In this document: in pieces, positions 35,467-44,596 of the stretch
Layout: every line of letters starts with the position of its first letter
How positions within the stretch are numbered: the stretch's first letter is position 1
Assembly (NCBI GenBank): GCA_900317325.1
Contig: ONGE01000012.1
Coordinates: 62,001-126,000 of the forward strand
DNA: 64,000 bases
Direction of reading: 5' to 3'
From: an uncultured Prevotellaceae bacterium
Lineage (GTDB): Bacteria; Bacteroidota; Bacteroidia; Bacteroidales; Muribaculaceae
The notes under the pieces: model-generated
The model's input: only the letters and a program-made list of their open reading frames with translations
Database searches by the model: none
Told to the model about the DNA's origin: nothing
Program-made: the position numbers and the translations under genes

Positions 35467-35505
35467 ATTGATAGTAAACAATCTTTCTAAGTGCTTATTG
35501 GGCTG

Positions 35506-35543
35506 CAAAATTACAGAAAACTTCTAAAACTCCAAAAGTTTTC
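35506..35543 (-). promoter_or_regulatory. Promoter of the efflux operon with candidate TetR operator
   Basis: On the minus strand TTTTG (35537-35533), 19 nt, TAATTTTG (35513-35506). An inverted repeat, GAAAACTT (35516-35523) with AAGTTTTC (35536-35543), lies across the spacer and -33 element, a good place for repression by the TetR protein encoded immediately downstream. Confidence 0.65.
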
Positions 35544-35592
35544 TTGGTTTTTTCCTGTGTGTGTTGTCATTTTTATGGTTTCATAACAATAA

Positions 35593-35624
35593 TGAGGGTG
35601 GCATCCCCATGGGCGCCACCCTCA
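35593..35624 (-). terminator. Hairpin after the large C10 peptidase gene
   Basis: TGAGGGTGGC (35593-35602) pairs with 35615-35624 over 10 bp. On the minus strand only a weak T-rich stretch (ATTATTGTTAT) follows, so termination is probable but not certain. Confidence 0.55.
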
Positions 35625-35657
35625 CTATCAGTGATTGGAATCAGTGAATTCTAAGTC

Positions 35658-38600
35658 TTAAAAACGCACCTTGCTGCTCTTCACAGCGCCGCTGCGGTAG
35701 CGGGTTACCACAATGTTGACGCCATCGAACGGCTGCTTGCTCTGAACACCGGCCATGTTCACATAGGTTACCGACTCGATCTCGTCGGCATCGGCGGCAA
35801 TCGAGGTGATTGCGGTCTGGTTGCCCATGTTCACGGTGACGAGGGTTACCTCCTGGGTGTTGCTGGTGGCGGTGGTGCCGTCCACATAGTTGGCAACGAT
35901 GTAGATGCTGTAGGTACCACCCTCAACCAGGTTGCTCAAGGTGAGGCCGCGGCTGCTGGCGTCGATGTCGGTGATGACAAAGTCGGTGTTGTCGCCGGTT
36001 GCCGTAGCGTTGAGGTTCATCGTGCCTGCATAGATGGCGATATAGGCCATATCGGGCGAGTAGCTGCTGTCGGTCGAGTAGATGGTGATCTTGTCACCTG
36101 CACTTGCCGTTACTGTCCAGGTCTTAGTGCCGCCCTGTGAGAAGCTGTAGGTTACAGCCGAGGTCTTGGCCGACTTCACGGTGATGGTACCGGAACCATA
36201 GCTGGTGTTGGCAGTGGTGATCTGAACAGTGAAGGTGGCGTTGCTGTAACCCGAGGGAACAGTGAAGGTGATGCTGCCATAGCTTGTGCTCCACCATGAA
36301 GACGAGTTCTTGGTGTAGATGGCACCGTTACCTGCCTTCACGTTGCTGCCGCCCCAAGGCGAGGTCAGCGTGATGCTGGCGTAGCTGCCGGTGTAGTTGC
36401 TGCCGTCGAGGGCACCCAGCAGCGTGTTCGTGGGCTCGTCACCACCGCTGGGTTGAGCGGTCAGCGTGCCATACATCGTGTAGCTCGATACCGACGATGT
36501 CGATACATCGTGGGTCCAGTTAGCGGTGAAGCTGGTGCTGGAAACGACGGTGGCTGCATTCATCACGGGATTGGCCTTGTCAAGCGTAGCGGTACCGGTG
36601 ATGGAAACGGTCTTGCTCGTTGCGCCCGAGCTGGCCACTGCCACACTTGCGGTCTGAGTGCCATAAGCCGTGGGCTTGTAGGTCACGGTCACGTTGACAC
36701 CGTTGGCGGCATTGGCTGCCGTGATGGTGGTCGGCGAGATGCTGAAGACGTCTGAACCGCTCTTGGTCAAGGTCACGTTGCCGGTGAGGTTAGCACCCGT
36801 TACCTTGAAGGTTGCGGTAGCAGTGCCGTCAACCTTAGCGCTCATGTTCAGGCTGGTGGGGGTTACGGTCAGCGTGGGAGTTGCAGCGGGTGCATCCTCG
36901 TTGAGGGTGACGTTCTGCTCGTTACTCCAAGCGCTTGAGGTGCCATCGGTATAGAGGGCTTTCACCTTATAAGTATAGGTAGCGCCTGCAGTCAGGTTGC
37001 TGACGGTGTAATACTTGTTGGTGATGCCAGTGATGGTGCGTGCGTCGGCGTCACCGCTCTCGCTGGCATTGAGGTTGATGTTGCCGGCATAAACCTGAAT
37101 CAGCGACATGTCGGGCGAGTAGCTGGCGTCGGTGGTGGTGAGGGTGATCTTTTCACCAGCGCTACCGGTTACAATCCAGGTGTAGGTCTCACCCTTGCTG
37201 AAGGTGTGGCCCACAGCCGAGGTCTGGGCCGACTTCACGGTAACGTTACCCGTGCCATAGGTGCCACTGACTGTGGTGATCTTGACACTGAAGGTGGCAT
37301 TGCTGTAACCCGTAGGAATGGTAAAGGTGATATTGCCGCTCTTGGTGAAGTAAACGGCATTGTTACCACCCTTCACGTTGGTGCCGCCCCAGGGCGAACT
37401 CAGCGTGATGGTCTTGTAGCTGCCGGTGTAGCTGCTGCCGTTGATGGTGCCCAGCAACGTCGTCGTGGTCGGTGTCGAGCTGCCTTGTTTGTTCACTTGC
37501 AGGGTGTAGCTCGATACGTTGGAGCTGGTGGTCTGGTCGGTCCAGTCGGCACGGAAGCTCGAGCTGGTGACGTAGTTGCTGTTGGGCGAGCTCATCACGG
37601 GTGTGTAGGTCGTGAGAGCTGCAGCCGTTGCGGTACCCGACAAGGAAACGGTCTTGCTGGTGGCTCCGCTGCTGGCAATCGTGATGCTGCCCGTCTGGGT
37701 GCCGGCTGCCGTGGGCTTGTAGGTCACGGTAACGGTGGCGCCGCTGGCTGCTGCGCTGGCACTGATGGTAGTGGGCGAGATGGTGTAAACGCCATTGGCA
37801 TCGCTCTTGCTCAGGGTTACATTGCCGGTCAGGTTGGAACCGGTAACGGTAAAGGTCTTGCTCACGGTCTGGCCAGCGGTGGTGCTGAACGACAGTGAGG
37901 TGGGGCTAACGGTCAGCGTCGGGGTGGCACTGCTGCCACTGGGCGGCTGGATACCGATAACCATCTGCTGATATACACTGAAGTTGTAGCTGCTGTAGCC
38001 GAAGGAGTTCAGCGAGCACCATGCGTTACCGTCGCCACTCCAACCGAAGTTGATGTGGTACTTGTTGGTGCTGCTGTTGTAACCGTCGACGTTGAAGGCG
38101 TGGCCACCGGCGCTGGAGCTCACGGCACAGAAGACGATGGGACGTCCAGCGGCCATCTCCTCCTGAATCATGGCTGCCCACTGTGAGTCGGTGTACAGCG
38201 TGGAACCGCCGCTGTAGGCACTGGTCTTCTTGACGAAGCGCGTGGTGCTTGGGTCGTAACCGAAGAAAGTGAAAGCGTCGCGAATGTTGCAAACACTGTC
38301 AACACTCACACCGCTACCATTCACTCCGTAACCCATGCGCTCGGCCTGACCCACATAGTGCATCAGTGTGGCAACAGCGGTGCCCTGAGCGGTCGTGTAA
38401 CCACTGGTATAGTTGTCCAGCATGTTGGCCCAGTCAAACGTTGTCGAAGGCAGTGCCGAGTGGGTGTAGCTCTTTGTGCTGTAGCTGGAGACACTGATGG
38501 TCGACTTGTAGCCGGGAACAACGGGAGTAGCAGCTGTGGGGTACTTCCAGAAGTAGAATACCATCGAGGCCGACGTTGCGGGGCAACCGGTCAGACACTG

Positions 38601-39104
38601 GTAGCTACCGAACTTACACTGGTTGTAGTAAGGTGCTTCCTGGTCCCAGTTGCAGGTCAGCAGTGGGCCGTAGGTGGTGGCATTCAGTTTCTGGGGAGGC
38701 GTCTGAACGCTCGTGGGCTCCAGTCCCGGGTGCTCCTGCAGGAACATGATCTGATCCTTGTACTGCCCGAGCATGTCTTGCATACCCAACGGCAGGTTGT
38801 AGACATCCCTGAGGGGGCGGTCACCCACCATGAGGATTTCGTCGGCGCGGTCATCACCGGCGACTACAACAAAGGTCGTGGAGGTGTTGAAGATGTAATA
38901 GACAGGTTCGTTCAATTTAACGTGACCTAACTCGGCCTTGAGCAGTACTGGCTTGGTAGCTGCAGGGGCCATGAATCTACCTGCGTAAAACTGGTCTGTT
39001 AAGAAACTCTGTGCCTTACGCGCAGCCGTCACCTGGTCAACAGGTGCGGCCATTGATGACATCGCCAGCATGGCGGCGGTCAGGAAAAATAATAATTTCT
39101 TCAT
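35658..39104 (-). CDS. Large C10 family cysteine peptidase with duplicated Ig-FN3 modules
   Basis: 1148 residues, the fifth and largest C10 protein in the window. Signal peptide (ends SSMA), Spi-like prodomain and C10 domain with Cys174 in LTGCPATS, His335 in GHAFNVDGY and the NFGWSG segment. After the catalytic domain the Ig-like plus interrupted FN3 module seen in the other copies occurs twice in a row (about 410-740 and 750-1075). Each FN3 carries its own Ser/Thr/Gly-rich insert containing SPWGG and SYSPDM. There is no dockerin; the C-terminus (VTYVNMAGVQSKQPF, then VVTRYRSGAVKSSKVRF) looks like a T9SS-type sorting tail. Predicted surface protease made as a zymogen. Confidence 0.88.
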   Translation of the reverse strand: MKKLLFFLTAAMLAMSSMAAPVDQVTAARKAQSFLTDQFYAGRFMAPAATKPVLLKAELGHVKLNEPVYYIFNTSTTFVVVAGDDRADEILMVGDRPLRDVYNLPLGMQDMLGQYKDQIMFLQEHPGLEPTSVQTPPQKLNATTYGPLLTCNWDQEAPYYNQCKFGSYQCLTGCPATSASMVFYFWKYPTAATPVVPGYKSTISVSSYSTKSYTHSALPSTTFDWANMLDNYTSGYTTAQGTAVATLMHYVGQAERMGYGVNGSGVSVDSVCNIRDAFTFFGYDPSTTRFVKKTSAYSGGSTLYTDSQWAAMIQEEMAAGRPIVFCAVSSSAGGHAFNVDGYNSSTNKYHINFGWSGDGNAWCSLNSFGYSSYNFSVYQQMVIGIQPPSGSSATPTLTVSPTSLSFSTTAGQTVSKTFTVTGSNLTGNVTLSKSDANGVYTISPTTISASAAASGATVTVTYKPTAAGTQTGSITIASSGATSKTVSLSGTATAAALTTYTPVMSSPNSNYVTSSSFRADWTDQTTSSNVSSYTLQVNKQGSSTPTTTTLLGTINGSSYTGSYKTITLSSPWGGTNVKGGNNAVYFTKSGNITFTIPTGYSNATFSVKITTVSGTYGTGNVTVKSAQTSAVGHTFSKGETYTWIVTGSAGEKITLTTTDASYSPDMSLIQVYAGNINLNASESGDADARTITGITNKYYTVSNLTAGATYTYKVKALYTDGTSSAWSNEQNVTLNEDAPAATPTLTVTPTSLNMSAKVDGTATATFKVTGANLTGNVTLTKSGSDVFSISPTTITAANAANGVNVTVTYKPTAYGTQTASVAVASSGATSKTVSITGTATLDKANPVMNAATVVSSTSFTANWTHDVSTSSVSSYTMYGTLTAQPSGGDEPTNTLLGALDGSNYTGSYASITLTSPWGGSNVKAGNGAIYTKNSSSWWSTSYGSITFTVPSGYSNATFTVQITTANTSYGSGTITVKSAKTSAVTYSFSQGGTKTWTVTASAGDKITIYSTDSSYSPDMAYIAIYAGTMNLNATATGDNTDFVITDIDASSRGLTLSNLVEGGTYSIYIVANYVDGTTATSNTQEVTLVTVNMGNQTAITSIAADADEIESVTYVNMAGVQSKQPFDGVNIVVTRYRSGAVKSSKVRF

Positions 39105-39176
39105 AAGCCTGTAGTTAAGTGTTAATAATTAAGGTTATAATTAATTATGATTAGTCTTATGGTAGTTTTGATGCGC

Positions 39177-39207
39177 CAAAGGTAATGACGATTTTTTAAT
39201 TAAACAA
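39177..39207 (-). promoter_or_regulatory. Promoter for the large C10 peptidase
   Basis: On the minus strand TTG (39207-39205), 20 nt, TACCTTTG (39184-39177), 73 nt before the start codon. Confidence 0.7.
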
Positions 39208-39322
39208 GCATTTTTGATAATATTTTTATGTTTTTCTATTTTTTGGGGTTGATAGATTATCGCATTTTGTACGTTGCAACTGTTAATTCCTCAAAAATGC
39301 GGTTCACTCTCTGTTGTGCATA

Positions 39323-39356
39323 TTTTTGGATAATATTGATATATGGCTTATCTTTG
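39323..39356 (+). promoter_or_regulatory. Promoter for the DUF2461 gene
   Basis: TTTTTG at 39323-39328, 20 nt, TATCTTTG at 39349-39356, 27 nt before the ATG at 39383. Confidence 0.75.
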
Positions 39357-39382
39357 TGCTATCTATTTAAAATGTGACGAAG

Positions 39383-40048
39383 ATGAAATCAGCAAGCAAT
39401 ATGCATGAGGTGCTGGCGTTCCTGCGCCAGCTCGCCGTCAACAACGACCGCACGTGGTTCAAGGCGCACAAGGACCACTTCGACGCCCTGCGCAAATCGT
39501 GGGAACAGGATATGGAGCGCCTTATCGGACTGGTGGCCGACTTCGACCCGCAAGCACGGGGTCTGGCCGTCAAGGACAGTGTTTACCGCATCTACCGCGA
39601 CATCCGTTTCTCCCATGACAAGCGCCCCTACAAGGATTATTTCTCGGGCGTGATTGGCAAGGGTGGGAGGCACACGGTCCAGTCGTGCTACTATGCCCAC
39701 TTCGGGGTCGAGGAACTGATGCTGTGCGGCGGCATCTGGTGGCCCGAGAAACCTGTGCTGGACCGGCTGCGCCTGCTCATTGATGCCGAGCCCGACGAGT
39801 TCCTTGCCATCATCAACGACCCGGCCATCACCTCACGTTACCGGTGGATGTCGAGGTCGCTCAAGACGATGCCCAAGGACTTTCCCAAGGATCATCCGTT
39901 GGCTCAGTACCTCAAGATGAAGGAGTACCTGCTGGTGATGAATCTCGACGAGGATTATTTCGATTGCGAGGATTGGGTTGAGCGTGTCGCCAGCGACTTA
40001 CAACCTCTCAAACCATTGCACGATTTCCTTAATTATGTGTTTGAATAA
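39383..40048 (+). CDS. DUF2461 family protein
   Basis: 221 residues from the ATG at 39383 (a GTG at 39374 is also in frame). The sequence has the family marks: WFKAHKDHFDALRKSWEQDM near the start, YRIYRDIRFSHDKRPYKDYF in the middle, and a C-terminal DEDYFDCEDWVERV. No signal peptide, so cytoplasmic. The biochemical function of this family is not established. It stands alone. Confidence 0.85.
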   Translation: MKSASNMHEVLAFLRQLAVNNDRTWFKAHKDHFDALRKSWEQDMERLIGLVADFDPQARGLAVKDSVYRIYRDIRFSHDKRPYKDYFSGVIGKGGRHTVQSCYYAHFGVEELMLCGGIWWPEKPVLDRLRLLIDAEPDEFLAIINDPAITSRYRWMSRSLKTMPKDFPKDHPLAQYLKMKEYLLVMNLDEDYFDCEDWVERVASDLQPLKPLHDFLNYVFE

Positions 40049-40245
40049 TTGCTTGTAAAGTTACGGATTGTAATTTGGGAATTTGCCATTGTTTTGGCAA
40101 AAGTGTCGGCATTTTGTCAGTTAAAACCGAAAAAATACGGCTTTTTTGCCATCTTTTTTGCGGTTTTGGCAACTTGTGATTTAAAATTTTTGCTTTGACG
40201 GTGTTAAATTCTCAATAATATTACACCTATTAAAAAAAATGGTAG

Positions 40246-40253
40246 TATCTTTG
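40246..40253 (+). promoter_or_regulatory. Likely -7 element for hppA
   Basis: TATCTTTG at 40246-40253, with a T/A-rich region but no clear TTG at the -33 position. The leader to the ATG at 40344 is about 90 nt. The 295-nt gap before it also holds a TTTGCC/GGCAAA hairpin near 40082 that may end the DUF2461 mRNA. Confidence 0.5.
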
Positions 40254-40343
40254 CGGGCGTTTTTAAGGGAGCAGTTCTCTTGAAAATCACATGAAAACCC
40301 TGAGAATATTAACAATCAACATCAATACAAGTAATTTGCATCT

Positions 40344-42767
40344 ATGAAGAAATCATTAGTTTTCTTGTTGGCATTAGCGTCATCTCTGGCAATGAAGGCC
40401 AGTGAAGCCGACCTGGTGATGCCAACTTCGTTGCACGACTTCAGCTTCCTGCACTGGGGTTTCCTGGTGTGCTTGCTGGGAATGCTTTTCGGTGTGTATC
40501 ATTTCATGAAGACCAAGAGTCTTCCTGTTCATCCCGCGATGCGCGAGATAGGTGAGGTGATCTACAAGACTTGCTCGACCTACCTCAAGCAACAGGGCCG
40601 TTTCCTGGCCATCCTGTTCCTCTTCATCGGCGTGGTGGTGGCTTTCTACTTCGGTGGACTGAGTCACATGTCGGTGGGCGAGGTGCTCATTATCCTCCTC
40701 TCGACGGTAATCGGTATGCTCGGCTCCTATGCCGTTGCTGCCTATGGTATCCGCATGAACACCTATGCTAACGCACGCATGGCCTTCGCTTCGTTGCGCC
40801 GTGACCCGCTGCGCTTGCTCAACATCCCCTTGAATGCTGGTATGTCGATCGGTGTGATGCTGGTGTGCGTCGAACTGATTATCATGCTGGTTATTCTGCT
40901 CTTTGTCCCTGTGCATTTGGCTGGTGTCTGCCTCATCGGCTTCGCCATTGGTGAGAGCCTCGGTGCAAGCGCCCTGCGTATCGCCGGTGGTATCTTCACC
41001 AAGATTGCCGACATCGGCAGTGACCTGATGAAGGTGGTCTTCAAGATTGGTGAGGATGATCCCCGCAACCCTGGTGTGATTGCCGACTGTACCGGTGACA
41101 ACGCTGGTGACAGCGTTGGTCCCACCGCCGACGGTTTTGAGACCTACGGTGTGACCGGTGTCGCTCTGGTATCGTTCATCCTGCTCGCCGTCAATGATCC
41201 CGAGATGCAGAAGAACCTGCTCGTGTGGATCTTCTCGATGCGTATCCTCATGGTGATCACTTCGGTCGTTGCTTACTGGATCAACAAGGCTTTCTGCAAG
41301 GCCAAGTATGCAGGCAAGGAGAACCTCGACTTCGAGAAACCCCTCACCAGCCTCATCTGGATTGCCAGTGTGCTGAGTATCGCCGTGACCTACATTGTTT
41401 CCTATATGCAGCTGGGCAATATTGCCGGTACCCCCAACCTGTGGTGGCAGCTCGCAAGCATCATCTCGATGGGTACCCTGGGCGCAGCCCTCATCCCCGA
41501 GATCACCAAGATTTTCACTTCGCCCAAGAGTGGTCACGTTCAGGAGGTCGTTAAGGCTTCTCACCACGGTGGTGCTTCGCTGAACATCCTCAGTGGCTTT
41601 GTGGCTGGTAATTTCTCTGGCTTCTGGACTGGTCTGGCCTTCGTGCTGCTCATGTTCATCGGCTATGCATTCTCGATCGACATCCCTGAGATGCTGATGT
41701 CCTATCCCGCCATCTTCGCCTTTGGTCTGGTAGCCTTCGGTATGCTGGGCATGGGTCCTGTGACCATCGCTGTCGACAGCTATGGCCCCGTGACCGACAA
41801 TGCTCAGAGCGTCTATGAGCTCTCCCTTATCGAGGAGGTGCCCAACAAGGACGAGGAGATTGAGAAAGACTTCGGTTTCACCCCCGATTGGGAGAAGTCT
41901 AAGCACTATCTTGAGGAGAACGACGGTGCCGGCAACACCTTCAAGGCTACTGCCAAGCCCGTGCTCATCGGTACCGCAGTCGTTGGTGCCACCACGATGA
42001 TTTTCTCGATCATCCTTGTGATCCAGAAGACCCTCGGTGTGGATCCTGCCAGCCTGCTCAACCTGTTGAATCCTTACACCATCATCGGCTTCTTGCTGGG
42101 TGGCTGTGTCATCTACTGGTTCACCGGTGCTTCGACCCAGGCTGTTACCGTCGGTGCCAACCGTGCCGTGGCCTTCATCAAGGACCACATCAAGCTCGAT
42201 CCCAACGCCCCCAAGAAGGCCGACACCAAGTCGTCGGTCGAGGTGGTGAAGATCTGCACCCAGTATGCCCAGAAGGGTATGTTCAACATCTTCCTGGCCA
42301 TCTTCTTCTTCGCCCTCGGCTTCGCCTGCTTGGCATCGCCGGGTAGCGTGGGTGGCAACAATGCCGTTTCGCTGTTCGTTTCCTACCTCATCTCGATTGC
42401 CTTGTTCGGTCTGTTCCAGGCTGTATTCATGGCCAATGCCGGTGGTAGCTGGGACAACAGTAAGAAGGTGGTTGAGGTTGACCTTGACCTCAAGGGTACC
42501 GACCTGCACGACGCATCGGTTGTCGGTGACACCGTGGGTGATCCCTTCAAGGACACCTCGTCGGTATCGCTGAACCCCATCATCAAGTTCACCACCCTGT
42601 TTGGTCTGCTGGCTATGGAAATGGCTATCAGCGAGAACTTCCGTGAGTTTGCTCCTTGGGTAGGCATCATCTTCGTTCTCGTGGCTATCTTCTTCGTTTG
42701 GCGCTCGTTCTACAAGATGCGCATCGACGACACCATCGAGAACATCATCGACTCCTACAAGAAGTAA
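40344..42767 (+). CDS. hppA: Membrane-bound ion-pumping pyrophosphatase
   Basis: 807 residues with about 15-16 membrane helices and an N-terminal hydrophobic leader. The pyrophosphate-binding motifs are recognisable: EDDPRNPGVIADCTGDNAGD, then TADGFETYGVT, and late VVGDTVGDPFKDTS. The enzyme hydrolyses pyrophosphate and pumps sodium and/or protons across the inner membrane. The sequence differs from textbook forms: the segment after GDNAGDS reads VGPTADGF instead of AGMAADLF, and the position tied to potassium dependence reads GNTFKA (Lys), which suggests potassium independence. It may belong to the divergent, Na+-regulated H+-pumping branch; the ion pumped needs an assay. Confidence 0.92.
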   Translation: MKKSLVFLLALASSLAMKASEADLVMPTSLHDFSFLHWGFLVCLLGMLFGVYHFMKTKSLPVHPAMREIGEVIYKTCSTYLKQQGRFLAILFLFIGVVVAFYFGGLSHMSVGEVLIILLSTVIGMLGSYAVAAYGIRMNTYANARMAFASLRRDPLRLLNIPLNAGMSIGVMLVCVELIIMLVILLFVPVHLAGVCLIGFAIGESLGASALRIAGGIFTKIADIGSDLMKVVFKIGEDDPRNPGVIADCTGDNAGDSVGPTADGFETYGVTGVALVSFILLAVNDPEMQKNLLVWIFSMRILMVITSVVAYWINKAFCKAKYAGKENLDFEKPLTSLIWIASVLSIAVTYIVSYMQLGNIAGTPNLWWQLASIISMGTLGAALIPEITKIFTSPKSGHVQEVVKASHHGGASLNILSGFVAGNFSGFWTGLAFVLLMFIGYAFSIDIPEMLMSYPAIFAFGLVAFGMLGMGPVTIAVDSYGPVTDNAQSVYELSLIEEVPNKDEEIEKDFGFTPDWEKSKHYLEENDGAGNTFKATAKPVLIGTAVVGATTMIFSIILVIQKTLGVDPASLLNLLNPYTIIGFLLGGCVIYWFTGASTQAVTVGANRAVAFIKDHIKLDPNAPKKADTKSSVEVVKICTQYAQKGMFNIFLAIFFFALGFACLASPGSVGGNNAVSLFVSYLISIALFGLFQAVFMANAGGSWDNSKKVVEVDLDLKGTDLHDASVVGDTVGDPFKDTSSVSLNPIIKFTTLFGLLAMEMAISENFREFAPWVGIIFVLVAIFFVWRSFYKMRIDDTIENIIDSYKK

Positions 42768-42901
42768 ATTGATGCTCGCTGCGCTCGCAGTTTAGAGTTT
42801 AGTGGTTAGAGTTTAGAGAGGCTAACGCATTCTGGCTCACCAATGCGAGCAGTTCAGATTTAGAAATCCCTGTTAGGGCTTTAGCGAGCCCCCGTCAATA
42901 T

Positions 42902-42940
42902 GCCAGGCGGCTGGACACCACTATCGTTCAGCCGCCTGGC
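42902..42940. terminator. Bidirectional terminator between hppA and the 43363 gene
   Basis: A perfect 12-bp stem, GCCAGGCGGCTG (42902-42913) with 42929-42940, followed by TATTTATT. It lies between convergent genes. Just before it (42785-42830) is an ACTA/TTTAGAG-rich low-complexity stretch. Confidence 0.8.
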
Positions 42941-42982
42941 TATTTATTCCTACGGGAAAAGAAAATGTTTTTTTCCTGATTC

Positions 42983-43363
42983 CTAGTTCGCCGCTGTCGC
43001 CATCCTGTCCTGCGCGGTCTTTGGGACATCGTACCCGAGTTTCTTTAACTCCTCTTCATAGATCCTAAAAACATGCTCGATTTTTTCATCCTGTGTCATC
43101 TCGGCTTCACGGTTGAATATTGATTCATTGGTGAGAATCCGGTTGAGAAGCAACTCCTTGGCTTTTTCTTTTTCCCCAATGCGCAGCAAGAACTCAATAG
43201 TGGTTTCGATATCATAGTTCTTGACGAGTTGTTTCTTGATACTGCTGACGTCATTGCACATGAACCATAACTTGTATAGCAAGACAATAACGAAAAAGGC
43301 AACGGCAAGATAAATGCCCCATAAGATAATTGATAATAAGACAGCAAAGAAATCCATATTCAC
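42983..43363 (-). CDS. Small membrane-anchored hypothetical protein
   Basis: 126 residues (Met at 43363 or 43357). One N-terminal membrane helix (about 5-33, AVLLSIILWGIYLAVAFFVI) is followed by a charged, helical cytoplasmic part (about 38-126) with IETTIEFLLRIGEKEKAKEL. I do not recognise a family. Base use is more AT-rich than in the neighbours, as is the next gene, so both may be recent arrivals. Confidence 0.6.
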   Translation of the reverse strand: MNMDFFAVLLSIILWGIYLAVAFFVIVLLYKLWFMCNDVSSIKKQLVKNYDIETTIEFLLRIGEKEKAKELLLNRILTNESIFNREAEMTQDEKIEHVFRIYEEELKKLGYDVPKTAQDRMATAAN

Positions 43364-43478
43364 AACAATTTAAAAGTTAATAATGATACTGATCCACATA
43401 ATTACAACAAACAGGATAAAATGCAATATATTTGACAAATAATTGATGTCAACATGAGCTGGTTTGGTCGGTTACCTT

Positions 43479-44084
43479 TCAGGGAGTGACGACTTGTAGT
43501 GGCACAAGGTATCTGTCAATGTCACCAACAAGTGGGTTTTCATTGCCATCAAGAACTTCAAGCTGTTGACTCAAGGCTTCCGAGAAACGATTGTTCTCGA
43601 CCTTATAGTCTATCATCATTGTACCGTTAAGCGCGAAACGTACATTTACAATTCTACCTTGAATGATTTCGTTGATTTGTTCACGAGAAACCTGAAAGAC
43701 GAGGTCATCATCGATGCCATGGGATCCTGAACGTGAACTGTTGACTTCTTTAGCGCTCGCGCCAACAGTATTGAATTCCAAAACTTTACCATTACTTAAT
43801 GTCAGTACAATGGGCTGTGCTTCCACCAAAAGCAGCCTTCTACTTCTATCAGATCTGGCGCTAAACCCGGACAATCTGATAGAATATAGTTGTTCATCAC
43901 TCTTGCCCTCATCTATTAAACGCACTTCTAGGTTAAGGGTGTTTTCTGAAAGTACATTGTCAGAAGATTCTGGAGCAACTATATTTGAGGGCATGGGCTT
44001 TTTGATAACCGCGTTGCTGGATTTGCTTTGCGAAAACAAAGCAAACGGCATCAACGAGACGAGAAGTAATACAATCTGTTTCAT
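43479..44084 (-). CDS. Secreted hypothetical protein
   Basis: 201 residues. Signal peptide MKQIVLLLVSLMPFALFSQS, then an Asn/Ser-rich linker and a mixed region (about 50-200) with RLLLVEAQPIVLTLSNGKVL. I recognise no family. It lies on the same strand as the small membrane protein, 115 nt upstream of it, and both have an AT-rich character unlike the housekeeping genes around them. A -7-like TATCTTTG is present upstream at 44123-44116 on the minus strand. Confidence 0.6.
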   Translation of the reverse strand: MKQIVLLLVSLMPFALFSQSKSSNAVIKKPMPSNIVAPESSDNVLSENTLNLEVRLIDEGKSDEQLYSIRLSGFSARSDRSRRLLLVEAQPIVLTLSNGKVLEFNTVGASAKEVNSSRSGSHGIDDDLVFQVSREQINEIIQGRIVNVRFALNGTMMIDYKVENNRFSEALSQQLEVLDGNENPLVGDIDRYLVPLQVVTP

Positions 44085-44115
44085 AATACGATACTTTATT
44101 TATAATACTTTTCTG

Positions 44116-44123
44116 CAAAGATA
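44116..44123 (-). promoter_or_regulatory. Likely -7 element for the 44084 gene
   Basis: TATCTTTG on the minus strand at 44123-44116, about 30 nt before the start codon; no clear -33 TTG. Confidence 0.45.
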
Positions 44124-44540
44124 TAAGAATTTATATAAGTATCTGCTATTTTTGTGATTTTTTATACTTTGTTTCTATTTCACAACAAATATCATCAGAA
44201 TCGCCTTTGAGTTCAAAAGTGCAAACCCTAGAACCACGCCTTAAGTGGAAAAATGTGGAAATAATCACATTTTGGGTCCTAGAGTGTGGTTTTTCACTTT
44301 TCCAAGGCTAGACGATTTGGTCTGATTTAGCAACTTCAATGTGTTTTGCCCGCTTGTGCTTTTTGTAGTTGACAGAGAGAGGTTGTTGGCGTTAACTTTG
44401 TGTGATGTAGAGGATTTCCTTGTAATTGTTAACTGCAATTAACATTCCCGCCCCTCCACTTTACAAGGGTACAGCAGACTTCTTCCACTGGCAATGGAAG
44501 ATATCTTCCACTGACAGCGAAAGAAACTAGCATTTTCTTT
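44124..44540. other. Noncoding region rich in inverted repeats
   Basis: Between the divergent 44084 gene and the AAA ATPase gene lie over 400 nt without a good reading frame. AAAATGTG (44250-44257) pairs with CACATTTT (44266-44273). AACCAC near 44232 and AGTGGAAAAA near 44244 can pair with GTGGTT and TTTTTCACT around 44286-44298. TCTTCCACTG occurs twice (44481 and 44504) with TGGAAGA between them. A weaker promoter-like TTG (44369) - TAACTTTG (44393) pair is also present. No known RNA family is recognised. Confidence 0.45.
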
Positions 44541-44571
44541 TGCTGGTGTCAAAAGAAGTTATTAACTTTGC
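44541..44571 (+). promoter_or_regulatory. Promoter for the AAA/DUF4143 ATPase gene
   Basis: TTG at about 44541-44543, 20 nt, TAACTTTG at about 44564-44571, some 26 nt before the ATG at 44597. The TTG coincides with the beginning of the longest open frame, so translation must start downstream at the ATG. Confidence 0.7.
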
Positions 44572-44596
44572 CATCGATAATCAAGATATTGCTGTC

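Noticed and set aside
40380-42509. A 709-codon open frame on the minus strand inside hppA
   Set aside because: It is exactly antisense to a clear membrane pyrophosphatase, is rich in His, Asp and Gln without any fold pattern, and reflects codon bias of the real gene.
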